64,000 nucleotides of DNA, taken from positions 1,240,001 to 1,304,000 of the forward strand of contig NZ_SJEV01000001.1 in NCBI RefSeq assembly GCF_008642235.1, in the 5' to 3' direction. Below the pieces are notes generated by a model. The model was not told the origin of the DNA. It saw only the letters and a program-made list of their open reading frames with translations, and ran no database searches. The translations under genes and the position numbers were made by a program. The first letter of the stretch is position 1, and each line of letters opens with the position of its first letter. The DNA comes from Planctomonas psychrotolerans. GTDB taxonomy: Bacteria; Actinomycetota; Actinomycetes; Actinomycetales; Microbacteriaceae. Shown here piece by piece: positions 39,624 through 47,680 of this stretch.

Positions 39624-40370
39624 ATGAGCGGGCGAATCGAGTACGGGGCGTTCAGTTTCGCCGGATCAGGTCCGATCGTTGCGGGCCTCGCCGCATCCGG
39701 GCTCGACTGGGTGTGCATCGACGCCCAGCACGGTCGGTGGAACGACGACTCGGTGCTCACCGTGCTCGACCTCGTGCACTGGACGCCGGGGGCCGATGCC
39801 ACCCGGATGTACGTGCGCCCCCGTGCCCTCGACTTCGGTCTCATCGGCCGGGCCCTCGACGCCGGAGCCGCCGGAATCATCGTCCCGATGGTCGACAGCG
39901 TCGACGACGCCCGGCGAGCGGTGGAAGCGGCCCGCTTCCCACCCCTCGGACGCCGAAGTTTCGGTCCGATCCGAACCCCGTTCGGTGCACCGGACGACCT
40001 CGAAGCGGCCAACGCGGGCGTCATCGTCGTGCCGATGATCGAGACCGTCGGGGCGCTCGATCAGGTCGAGGACATCGCCGCCGTGGACGGGGTGGACATG
40101 CTGTTCGTCGGTCCGTTCGACCTGTCCCTCGCGCTCGGCACGACGGTCGATGCGCTCCTCGCCGACACGTCGCCGGGGAATCCGCTCGACCGGATCGCCG
40201 CCGCGGCGGACGCTGCCGGGGTGCGCTTCGGAGCGTTCGCCGGGTCGCTCGATCGGGCGCGCGCGTTCCAGGACAGGGGCGCGGACTTTCTCTCGGTGAT
40301 CAGCGACCTCGACGCCGCGGTCACGGGCGCCCAGCATGCGGTGCGCGCCGTTCGGGACGACGGCCGGTAG
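39624..40370 (+). CDS. HpcH/HpaI family aldolase
   Basis: This 248-residue class II pyruvate aldolase-type TIM barrel has WVCIDAQHGRWNDD (the catalytic histidine region, usually DxEHG), VPMVDSVDDARRAVEAARFPPLGRR and the metal/substrate segment IETVGALDQVEDIAAVDGVDMLFVGPFDLSLALG. It reversibly cleaves a 2-keto-3-deoxy acid to pyruvate and an aldehyde; the exact substrate is unknown. It stands alone behind dnaB. Confidence 0.87.
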   Translation: MSGRIEYGAFSFAGSGPIVAGLAASGLDWVCIDAQHGRWNDDSVLTVLDLVHWTPGADATRMYVRPRALDFGLIGRALDAGAAGIIVPMVDSVDDARRAVEAARFPPLGRRSFGPIRTPFGAPDDLEAANAGVIVVPMIETVGALDQVEDIAAVDGVDMLFVGPFDLSLALGTTVDALLADTSPGNPLDRIAAAADAAGVRFGAFAGSLDRARAFQDRGADFLSVISDLDAAVTGAQHAVRAVRDDGR

Positions 40371-40413
40371 CGGGGACACCGGACACCGAAGCTCATCCGC
40401 AACCCGGGACGGG

Positions 40414-41400
40414 TCAGCGCGAGTCGCCCCGCTGCGCCGCGTCCCACCAGTCCAGCACGCGCGTGGCGGAAAGGGTCAACCACTTCGACGGCTCGCCGAC
40501 GTCCACGTCCACCTCGAACCACACCCGGCCAGGATGCCGCCGCTCCTGCAGCCAGGTGCCATCCGGTTGCCGGGCGCCACGGATCTGCTCGATCGCATCG
40601 GCCATCCGCGGATCCGGCGACCTGCCGTCGAGCATGGCCGCATCGCGGAAGTACTCGGCCGCGTTCAGCACGCTGTAGAACCAGCGGAACGGATAGGCGA
40701 ACCGCGACACCCACGGCGCGACCGGCTCGCCGGTCGAGAGACGCGTGGAGAGGCGGCGGCTCAGCAGGTACTCCTCGCCGCCGCGCCGGGCATCGCGGAC
40801 GTCGTCCGAGCTCCCGGTGCCGGACTCCGCGACGAGCAACCCCTTGAGCACGTTGAGCGTGGAGTGGAACGACGACACGGTGGACCCCTCCACCCACTCG
40901 CAGTTCCACCCGCCGTCGGACATCCGGTGCTCGAGGAGCCACGAGGTCAGCCCCGAGACATCGGCGCCGAGCCAGGTGCCGTTCGCCACCGTGTACCCGT
41001 TGATGCAGCAGTCGACCTCACCGCCCCAGTAGGGCAGGTCGTCGTACTCCCACCTCGAGTTCGCGGCGATGCGCTCGGCCGTGTCTCCGAGCACCGCGGC
41101 GTCGACCCCCCACTCCCTCAGGGAGTTGAGCGACCAGGTCGTCGCCGTCCACGGTTGACCAGCATCATCCGCGGCTTCCGGACCGGCGAAGTCGAAGTCC
41201 GCGGGGAAGTACGCCCCGCCCGCCCACTGTCCGTCGGCATCCTGAAGAGCGAGGAGCCGCGCACCGAAGCCCTCCGTCGCTACGCGGGCGCGTGTCGCCC
41301 GCCATACCGACTCCGGAGCACCCGCGAGGTCGCGCTCGACCTGCCAGCGCAGTGCGGGATCGGAGTCGAGCAGCCAGCTCAGCACGTCGTCGCTCACCAT
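40414..41400 (-). CDS. squalene-cyclase/prenyltransferase-fold protein of unknown function
   Basis: This 328-residue protein has repeated QW-like alpha-toroid motifs: LQDADGQWAGG near 53, MSDGGWNCEW near 160 and ARQPDGTWLQE near 283. These mark the alpha/alpha barrel of terpenoid cyclases and prenyltransferases. The catalytic DXDD motif of squalene-hopene cyclase is not seen in order, and the length is about half that of such enzymes, so it is probably not a cyclase. No partner genes clarify its role. Confidence 0.65.
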   Translation of the reverse strand: MVSDDVLSWLLDSDPALRWQVERDLAGAPESVWRATRARVATEGFGARLLALQDADGQWAGGAYFPADFDFAGPEAADDAGQPWTATTWSLNSLREWGVDAAVLGDTAERIAANSRWEYDDLPYWGGEVDCCINGYTVANGTWLGADVSGLTSWLLEHRMSDGGWNCEWVEGSTVSSFHSTLNVLKGLLVAESGTGSSDDVRDARRGGEEYLLSRRLSTRLSTGEPVAPWVSRFAYPFRWFYSVLNAAEYFRDAAMLDGRSPDPRMADAIEQIRGARQPDGTWLQERRHPGRVWFEVDVDVGEPSKWLTLSATRVLDWWDAAQRGDSR

Positions 41401-41498
41401 GGCGCAACGCTAGCCCCGGGCGAAGGCGCATCGCTAGACGCAGGTTCCACCGACCCGCTCGTTGCTACACTGACGGCTGGCCCGCGGCATCCGCGGCC

Positions 41499-41540
41499 CC
41501 GGACGACGGTTCAGTACCCGGACTGCGACAAGACTGGCCA
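41499..41540 (+). promoter_or_regulatory. guanidine-III riboswitch (mini-ykkC-III class)
   Basis: Three conserved blocks occur in the right order and spacing: CCGGACGA (41499-41506), GTACCCGG (41514-41521) and GACAAGAC (41527-41534). CCGG pairs with CCGG, and GGTTCAGT (41508-41515) pairs with ACTGGCC (41533-41539) with one bulged U, giving the family's pseudoknot. The AGGAG ribosome site (41541-41545) follows at once and the gene downstream is an SMR exporter, as expected for guanidine control. A -10-like TACACT lies at 41466-41471. Confidence 0.85.
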
Positions 41541-41552
41541 AGGAGCCGTGTC

Positions 41553-41876
41553 ATGTACTGGATCGTCCTCGTCCTCTCCGGTGTGCTGGAAGCGGTGTGG
41601 GCCACGGCCCTCGGCAAGTCGGAGGGGTTCACCAAGCTCTGGCCGAGCGTCACCTTCGGGGTTGCGCTGGCGTTCAGCATGGCCGGCCTCGCGTTCGCGA
41701 TGCGCGGCATCCCGATCGGCACCGCCTACGCCGTGTGGGTGGGCATCGGAGCGGCACTCACCGTGACCTGGTCGATGGTGACGGGGGACACCAGCGTGTC
41801 CTGGCTGAAAATCGCGCTGCTCGTCGGGCTGATCGGCTGCGTGATCGGCCTCAAGCTCGTCGAGGATGGCGCCTGA
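41553..41876 (+). CDS. gdx: guanidinium exporter of the SMR family (Gdx/SugE)
   Basis: This 107-residue, four-helix transporter works as a dual-topology dimer that exchanges guanidinium for protons. The essential Glu13 is in SGVLEAVWATALGKSEGF, whose GKSxGF pattern is typical of Gdx rather than of the drug exporter EmrE. GIPIGTAYAVWVGIGAALT is the conserved third helix. The ATG at 41553 has AGGAG 7 bases upstream, immediately behind a guanidine-III riboswitch, which supports guanidine as the true substrate. Confidence 0.92.
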   Translation: MYWIVLVLSGVLEAVWATALGKSEGFTKLWPSVTFGVALAFSMAGLAFAMRGIPIGTAYAVWVGIGAALTVTWSMVTGDTSVSWLKIALLVGLIGCVIGLKLVEDGA

Positions 41877-41930
41877 CGCGACGGGCGTTCGCGGCGTCGA
41901 CGGCGCCTCCTTCACCAGCGCGTTCCGTCG

Positions 41931-43418
41931 TCAGGCGTCCGAGTCGCTGAACTCGATGACGTGCGTGCGCATGACGAGCAGGTGGAGCGCGCCGCCGAGC
42001 AGCGCACCGATCACCCACGCGAAACCACTGAGAGCCGCGAGCGCCGGAACCCACACGGCGGACACGGAGAAGATGGCCGCCACCAGGAAGGCGAGAATCG
42101 CCCGGGTGTTCCAGCCGCGGGAGAAGTAGTACTTGCCGGTCTGCGCCGGTGAGTACAGGTCGGACACATCGAGGCGCTGCTTCCGCAGCAGGTAGTAGTC
42201 GGCGATCATGATCCCGTACAGCGGGGCCAGCACGGCTCCCAGCGTGTCGACGAACGCGGGCAGGCCCACCTGGCTGATCACCGACACCCAGAATGCTCCG
42301 ATGAAGAACGCGATTCCGGCGGCGATGTACCCGCCCTTGCGGAAGCTCACCCGCTGCGGCGCCAGATTGGAGAGGTCGTACGCCGGAGGAATGAAGTTCG
42401 CGACGAGGTTGATGCCGATGGTGGCGACGAGGAACGTGAGCGCCGCGATCACCGTGAGCGGGACGCTGCCCGTCAAAGCCACGATGTCCGCCGGATTGGT
42501 GAGCGGCTCGCCCTCGCCGCCCTGGTAGACGATGTATGCGCCCGCCGTGATGAACAGGGAGAGGAAGGTGAAGAAGGCGAGACTCACCGGGAGGCCCAGG
42601 AGGTTACCGCGCCGCATGCCCTTCTGGGTGCGGGAGAAGCGGGCGAAATCGCCGAAGTTGATGATCACGGCGGAGAAGTAGGCGATCATCGTGCCAATGA
42701 CGCCGACGAACGCGAGCACCGCCGCCCAGCCCTGCACGGAGTCGTTGTCGAAGATGCTGCCCACGGCGGGGAGTAGCCGGTCACCCGCCTGCATCCAGAT
42801 GAAGGCGAGCAGCACGATCATCACGACGTAGACGGCCGGGCCCGCGAAGTTCAGGAACTTCTCGATCCAGTCGATGCCCCGGATGAACAGCACCACCTGG
42901 ATCGCCGACACGATCACGTAGGAAACCCAGTCGACCGCCGTCATCCCGAGGAAGGTGCCTCCGCCCGGCGTTCCGAGGATGGCGTTGAGGGCGAGCGCCA
43001 CCGCGGTCGACGCGAAGTACGTCTGCGCGCCGTACCAGAAGATCGCGACGATTCCGCGCACCAGCGCCGGGAACTGGGCGCCGCGGATGCCCATGCTCGT
43101 CCGCGCCATCACGGGGTAGGGGATGCCGTACTTGACGCTGGGCGTGCCCGACAGGTTCACCAGGAACATCACGAACACGCCGGCGAGCACGATCGCGGCG
43201 AACACCCACCACCCGCTGATGCCTGCGGTGATGAACAGGCTGGCTGCGAGGGTGTAGCCGGCGAGGCTCTGCACGTCATTGGTCCACACGTTGAAGATCT
43301 CGAATGATCCCCAGCGTCGACGGGATTGCGGAAGCGGCGCGAGGTCCTCGTTGTAGAGCGACCCGTGCGGGTCAACCAGGTCGTATCCGGTCCGAACGGC
43401 GTCCTTCTCGAGCGTCAT
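41931..43418 (-). CDS. NCS1 family nucleobase/hydantoin:cation symporter
   Basis: This 495-residue, 12-segment permease has the NCS1 pattern NEDLAPLPQSRRRWGSFEIFNVWTNDVQSLAGYTLA and later GIPYPVMARTSMGIRGAQFPALVRG, which line the substrate site in Mhp1-like transporters. Substrates of the family include allantoin, cytosine, uracil and hydantoins; the exact one is not predictable. No purine or pyrimidine catabolic genes adjoin it. Confidence 0.88.
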   Translation of the reverse strand: MTLEKDAVRTGYDLVDPHGSLYNEDLAPLPQSRRRWGSFEIFNVWTNDVQSLAGYTLAASLFITAGISGWWVFAAIVLAGVFVMFLVNLSGTPSVKYGIPYPVMARTSMGIRGAQFPALVRGIVAIFWYGAQTYFASTAVALALNAILGTPGGGTFLGMTAVDWVSYVIVSAIQVVLFIRGIDWIEKFLNFAGPAVYVVMIVLLAFIWMQAGDRLLPAVGSIFDNDSVQGWAAVLAFVGVIGTMIAYFSAVIINFGDFARFSRTQKGMRRGNLLGLPVSLAFFTFLSLFITAGAYIVYQGGEGEPLTNPADIVALTGSVPLTVIAALTFLVATIGINLVANFIPPAYDLSNLAPQRVSFRKGGYIAAGIAFFIGAFWVSVISQVGLPAFVDTLGAVLAPLYGIMIADYYLLRKQRLDVSDLYSPAQTGKYYFSRGWNTRAILAFLVAAIFSVSAVWVPALAALSGFAWVIGALLGGALHLLVMRTHVIEFSDSDA

Positions 43419-43562
43419 GTCTGCCTCCTCAGCACCGGATGCCGCTCGATCGAGCGGGCCCGTGACGCAACGCTAGGAGCGGGAGGTTCGGGGCCCGTTT
43501 CGCGAGTGTGACAAGTGCGTTTCGGCGGGACCGGATGCGGGGGGAAGTGAGGGCGGGAATGC

Positions 43563-44414
43563 TCAGCCGGCGAACGCGAGCACCGGCTTGCCCGGAACGG
43601 GCACCGTCACCCGGAAGAGGGCACCGGCGAGCGGGTCGGACCCGGGCTCCATGCCCTCCTGCGACGTGGTGATGTACAGCTCGGTCAGCTCGCTCCCACC
43701 CAGCGTGCACGCCGTCACCTGCGGAGTGGGCACCTCGACCACCTGGTCGAGCACGCCATCCGCCGTGTACCGGTGCACGCGGCCGCCACCGTTCAGCGCG
43801 ACCCAGACGCCGCCCGCGGAGTCGGCGGTGAGCCCGTCGGGGCGGCCGTCCTCGTCCGCGATCCGTACGAAGGTGCGCCGGCCGGTCAGGCCCGCGTCGC
43901 GGTCGTAGTCGAACAGGGCGACCTGCTTCGTGGCGGTGTCGTTGTAGTAGGCGAGGCGCCCGTCCGGGCTCCAGTCGAGACCGTTGGACACGGTCACCCC
44001 GGTGAGGATGGTGTGCACCGACCCGTCGGGGTCGAGTCGGTACAGCGCACTCGCACCCTCCTCCTGGTCGTACGCCATCGATCCGCAGTAGAAGCGCCCG
44101 TCGGGGTCGCATGCCCCTTCGTTCATACGAATAGAAGAGTCGTTCCACACCGGGGGGAGCGCCGATATCGACCCATCCGCGTTCTCGAGCGCGAACCCGC
44201 GCTCGATCCCGATCACCGCGCCACCGCCCTGTCGCGGTCGCACGACCGCGGCGATGTCACTGCCCACGGAGTGCCGTGCGATCGACCCATCGGCGGCGAG
44301 GGAGAGCACGTCACCCGCCAGCATGTCGACGAAGCGCAGCCCGCCCCAGCTCGGGGACCAGACCGGCCCTTCACCGTGGTAGGCCACGGACTCGGTCACC
44401 TGTTCGGCTCTCAT
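43563..44414 (-). CDS. SMP-30/gluconolactonase/LRE family protein
   Basis: This 283-residue six-bladed beta-propeller lactonase has YHGEGPVWSPSWGGLRFVDMLAG (metal-ligand Glu in GEGPVW), NEGACDPDGRFYCGSMA, VSNGLDWSPDGRLAYYNDT and DEDGRPDGLTADSAGGVWVA, the four conserved calcium/zinc positions of the family. It probably opens a sugar lactone. It is a single gene; the MFS gene ends about 83 bases upstream on the same strand. Confidence 0.88.
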   Translation of the reverse strand: MRAEQVTESVAYHGEGPVWSPSWGGLRFVDMLAGDVLSLAADGSIARHSVGSDIAAVVRPRQGGGAVIGIERGFALENADGSISALPPVWNDSSIRMNEGACDPDGRFYCGSMAYDQEEGASALYRLDPDGSVHTILTGVTVSNGLDWSPDGRLAYYNDTATKQVALFDYDRDAGLTGRRTFVRIADEDGRPDGLTADSAGGVWVALNGGGRVHRYTADGVLDQVVEVPTPQVTACTLGGSELTELYITTSQEGMEPGSDPLAGALFRVTVPVPGKPVLAFAG

Positions 44415-44497
44415 GGCGCACTCCTTCGTTGTGATGGTGGACGCACGGCGACCCCGCACCCCGCAGGGTGGCGGGGCCGCAGCACCGTGGGACGAGG

Positions 44498-46144
44498 CTA
44501 GCCGGAGCGGCCACTCCGTGCGAGGGAACGGTCGCCGGCGGGAGACGCAGCGGGAGCGTCGGTGGAGGAGATGGTCAGGTTGCCCTCCCCGAGGGCTTCC
44601 GCGGGCACGTCGCGCTGGATCGAGGTGGCGAGCGGCTCTTCGCGCACGAAGAGCAGCAGGACGAACGCGAGCAGGGCGAGCGGCACCATGTAGAGGAACA
44701 GCGGGGTCAGCGCCTCGTTGTACGCGGTGGTGATGATGGAGCGGATCTCTTCGGGCATCGCCGCCACGGAGGCGGGCGTGAGCGAGTTCGACGGGCTCTC
44801 GCCGGTGCCGGGCGTCGCGGGAAGGCGTTCGCTCAGGATGCTGGTGAGGCGCGTGGTGAACAGGCTCCCGACCACCGCGCTGCCCAGTGAGGCGCCGATC
44901 TGCCGGAAGTAGTTGTTCGAGGCCGTCGCCGTGCCGACCTCGCGTACGGGGAAGGTGTTCTGCACGATGAGCACGAGGATCTGCATGCTCGTTCCGAGGC
45001 CGATTCCGAGCACCGCGATGTACACGCACAGCATCCACAGCGGGGTGTCCGTGCGGAGCGTCGACAGAAGGAACAGGCCGAGGGCGACCACGAGGGAACC
45101 GACGATCGGCATCCACTTGTACCGTCCAGTCCTGCTGACGACGACACCGGCGACGACCGAGGTGATGAGCAGTCCTGCCATCATCGGAATCATCAGGAGG
45201 CCCGCCTGGGTGGCGTCCACACCGAAGGCCATCTGCAGGTAGGTGGGCAGGTAGCCGATGGCACCGAACATCGCGATCCCGGTGAGCAGGCCGGCGGCGG
45301 TGGTCAGGTTGAAGTTCCGCTTGCGGAACAGGTGCAGCGGGATGATCGGCTCTGCGGAGCGGCGCTCGATGATGACGAACGCTCCGGCGGCGACGAGGGT
45401 CAGGACGATCAGCCCGAGGATGGTGGGTGAGGTCCACTGGAAGTCCTTGCCGCCCCACGACGCGATCAGGATGAAGGCCGTGGTGGTCACCGCGAGGGTG
45501 ATCATGCCCGCCACGTCGATCTTCGGCCTACTGGTCGTGCCCTTCGGCAGGTGCAGGAAGAAGATGGTCGCGAGGAGGGCCAGGACCCCGAGGGGAACGT
45601 TGATCCAGAAGGTCCAGCGCCAGCCGATGCCCTCGGTGAACCAGCCGCCGAGGAGCGGCCCGGCCACCGATGACACGGCGAAGACGGCGCCCATGATCCC
45701 CATGTACTTTCCGCGCTCGCGCGCGGGCACGACGTCGGCGATGATCGCCTGGGAAAGGATCATCAGGCCGCCCCCGCCGAGGCCCTGGATGACCCGGCCC
45801 ACGATGAGCCAGTTCATGTCCGCGGCGAGCGCACCGACCACGGACCCGGCCACGAAGAGGGAGATCGCGGCGAGCATCAGGCCCTTGCGGCCGATGAGGT
45901 CGCCGAGCTTGCCGTAGACCGGCATCATGATCGTCGACGCGAGGATGAACGCCGTCATCACCCACAGCATGTGGTCGACGCCGTTGAGTTCACCGACGAC
46001 GGTGGGGAGGGCGGTGCTCAGCACCGTCTGGCTGAGGGACGCGAGCAGCATCGACAGCATGAGCCCCACGAAGAGCAGGACGATGCCCCGCGTGGAGTCG
46101 GCGGACTGCTTGCCCCTCGGGCGAGCGGGTGTTGCGGTTGTCAT
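44498..46144 (-). CDS. DHA2-family MFS efflux transporter (EmrB/QacA type)
   Basis: This 548-residue, 14-segment major-facilitator drug/H+ antiporter carries motif A GKLGDLIGRKGLM after helix 2 and motif C-like AVSSVAGPLLGG in helix 5. It presumably exports a toxic lipophilic compound. Its ATG overlaps the stop of the upstream TetR remnant by 4 bases, so it was translated as part of a regulator-transporter operon. Confidence 0.9.
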   Translation of the reverse strand: MTTATPARPRGKQSADSTRGIVLLFVGLMLSMLLASLSQTVLSTALPTVVGELNGVDHMLWVMTAFILASTIMMPVYGKLGDLIGRKGLMLAAISLFVAGSVVGALAADMNWLIVGRVIQGLGGGGLMILSQAIIADVVPARERGKYMGIMGAVFAVSSVAGPLLGGWFTEGIGWRWTFWINVPLGVLALLATIFFLHLPKGTTSRPKIDVAGMITLAVTTTAFILIASWGGKDFQWTSPTILGLIVLTLVAAGAFVIIERRSAEPIIPLHLFRKRNFNLTTAAGLLTGIAMFGAIGYLPTYLQMAFGVDATQAGLLMIPMMAGLLITSVVAGVVVSRTGRYKWMPIVGSLVVALGLFLLSTLRTDTPLWMLCVYIAVLGIGLGTSMQILVLIVQNTFPVREVGTATASNNYFRQIGASLGSAVVGSLFTTRLTSILSERLPATPGTGESPSNSLTPASVAAMPEEIRSIITTAYNEALTPLFLYMVPLALLAFVLLLFVREEPLATSIQRDVPAEALGEGNLTISSTDAPAASPAGDRSLARSGRSG

Positions 46145-46578
46145 GAGACCTTTCTGATTACCTGAAGAAGCAGTTCCACCGCGGAGACGAAGACAGCGTC
46201 GCTCTGGCTGCGCCCGTGCTGCGCCCGCGCACGCAGAGCGGACCGCACCGGGCCGGCGCACAGCATGACGAGCATCGAAGCGGCGAAATCGATGTCGATC
46301 TCGGCGGGGTCGAAGGTGCGGGGGGACCGCAGGCGTTCGGCGACGACCGCACTGATCCGCTGTTCGAGTACGAGGAGGCGGGGGTCTGAGCACGGCTGAG
46401 CTCGGGATGGCGACGCAGCACCTCGGTGCGGCGCTCGGCCGATGTCTCCTCGCCGAGGGCGGACGAGATGGTCCGGGACCAGCGCGGCCACGCTGACGAG
46501 GAGTTGGTCATCTGCGACGTCGGCGAGGGTGAACGCGGCGGGCGCGCAGAGCCTCGTCCTCGCATGAACCCGCCACCA
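46141..46578 (-). pseudogene. decayed TetR-family regulator (C-terminal remnant, frameshifted)
   Basis: A TetR-like effector domain can be read only by switching frames. One frame gives PAAFTLADVADDQLLVSV and VPDHLVR, a second carries LGEETSAERRTEVLRRHP ELSRAQTP (about 46395-46455), then the first resumes with RLLVLEQRISAVVAERL through VIRKVS. Two compensating single-base shifts are implied. The N-terminal helix-turn-helix is absent: a stop at 46579-46581 leaves too little room. It overlaps the MFS start (ATGA), so it was probably that pump's repressor. A sequencing error could explain a shift but not the missing HTH. Confidence 0.7.
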
Positions 46579-46592
46579 TCACCTCTATAGTT

Positions 46593-46607
46593 TTGCAGAA
46601 TCTGCAA
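46593..46607. promoter_or_regulatory. TetR-type operator palindrome
   Basis: TTGCAGAATCTGCAA is a near-perfect 15-bp palindrome just upstream of the TetR remnant, where an autoregulated repressor would bind. Confidence 0.6.
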
Positions 46608-46725
46608 TTTTACACAAGTGCAAATCTATACCTTATGCATGGAAAGTCACCGGGAGGCCGGGCTCGGGCGGCCGTTCAGGAGACAGCCGGTAGGCTGAGG
46701 GCTTCGCAAGAGGAGAGGTCGTGTC

Positions 46726-47349
46726 GTGTCCGTGGACCACGTCGCGCTCGGGATGAGCTACTGGCGCGTGCCACTCGCCCGGGCCATCCCGGCGCTCGCG
46801 CTCGCCGCGGTGACGACCTTCTCCACCGGCCATTCCGCCGATTTCGGTCTGCTCACCTTCGGTGTCTTCGCCGTCATCACCGGTGCGGCTACGGGCGTGC
46901 TGGCGAGGGCATCCATGCCGACGGGTCGACCGCGTACCGTGCTGCTCGGACAGGCGGCGATCACGCTGGGCGTCGGTGTCGTGGCGCTTCTCGCCTCCTC
47001 CGCCGGTCTGCTGTTCTATCTGTACCTGGTGAGCGTCTGGGCCGTGGTGACCGGGTTCCTCGAGCTCTACGCCGGGCTCTCGACACGACGACGGCTCACT
47101 GCTGCGCGCGACTGGATCGTATCCGGCGCGCTCACCGCGCTGGTCGGAATCGTCTTCCTCGTGCTTCCGCCCGACTACGCCCAGACCTTCCGTGCCGACG
47201 GTGGCATCGACGGGGTCGTCACCGCATCCGTGTTCGGCGTGGGCCTGCTCGGTGTCTACGGCGCCATTCTCGGAGTGTTCCTCATGATCGCCGCCCTCTC
47301 CCTGAAGTGGGAAACAGTCAAGCCCGTGCCTGCCCGAGGAGAGAACTGA
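46726..47349 (+). CDS. DUF308-like multi-pass membrane protein
   Basis: This 207-residue protein has about six membrane segments, arranged as two similar halves. The loop LSTRRRLTAARDWIVSGALTALVGIVFLVLPP is like HdeD/DUF308 proteins. AGGAG lies about 10 bases before the GTG at 46726; a second GTG at 46732 is possible. The function is unknown. A small membrane protein follows 2 bases after its stop, forming a pair. Confidence 0.7.
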   Translation: MSVDHVALGMSYWRVPLARAIPALALAAVTTFSTGHSADFGLLTFGVFAVITGAATGVLARASMPTGRPRTVLLGQAAITLGVGVVALLASSAGLLFYLYLVSVWAVVTGFLELYAGLSTRRRLTAARDWIVSGALTALVGIVFLVLPPDYAQTFRADGGIDGVVTASVFGVGLLGVYGAILGVFLMIAALSLKWETVKPVPARGEN

Positions 47350-47351
47350 AC

Positions 47352-47594
47352 GTGGTAACCCCCAGTCGCAAGGACCGCCTCCGGCCGCTCGAGCTGGTCG
47401 GATTCTCCTTCCTGCTCGCCCTGTTCACGGGGGTCGTCGTGCTCGTGAGCACCCGGGACTTCGTGCTGGCGGGCATCTTCCTCGGCATCGTCTTCATCGC
47501 CTCGCTCGTCGTGCTGGCGATGCTCACGCTCACCATGAAGCCGAACCGCTCGGAGCTCACCGACCTGGACGAGCAGGACCGCTCCGGACACTGA
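47352..47594 (+). CDS. small two-helix membrane protein
   Basis: This 80-residue protein has a basic N-terminus (TPSRKDRLRPLELVGFS), two hydrophobic helices (about 17-36 and 40-62) and an acidic tail (LTDLDEQDRSGH). It starts with GTG 2 bases after the preceding gene. I recognise no named family beyond a conserved actinobacterial hypothetical. Confidence 0.75.
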   Translation: MVTPSRKDRLRPLELVGFSFLLALFTGVVVLVSTRDFVLAGIFLGIVFIASLVVLAMLTLTMKPNRSELTDLDEQDRSGH

Positions 47595-47680
47595 CGCCGG
47601 GCTCGGGCTGCACACCACGCCTCGGGCTGCACACCGCCCGCAGCGTGCCGCGTCTCCGGGGGCGTGCGCTCGGCGCCGCG

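Noticed and set aside
41461-41540. The gdx leader as a guanidine-I or guanidine-II riboswitch
   Set aside because: The tandem ACGR hairpins of class II and the long class I elements are absent; the conserved blocks fit class III.
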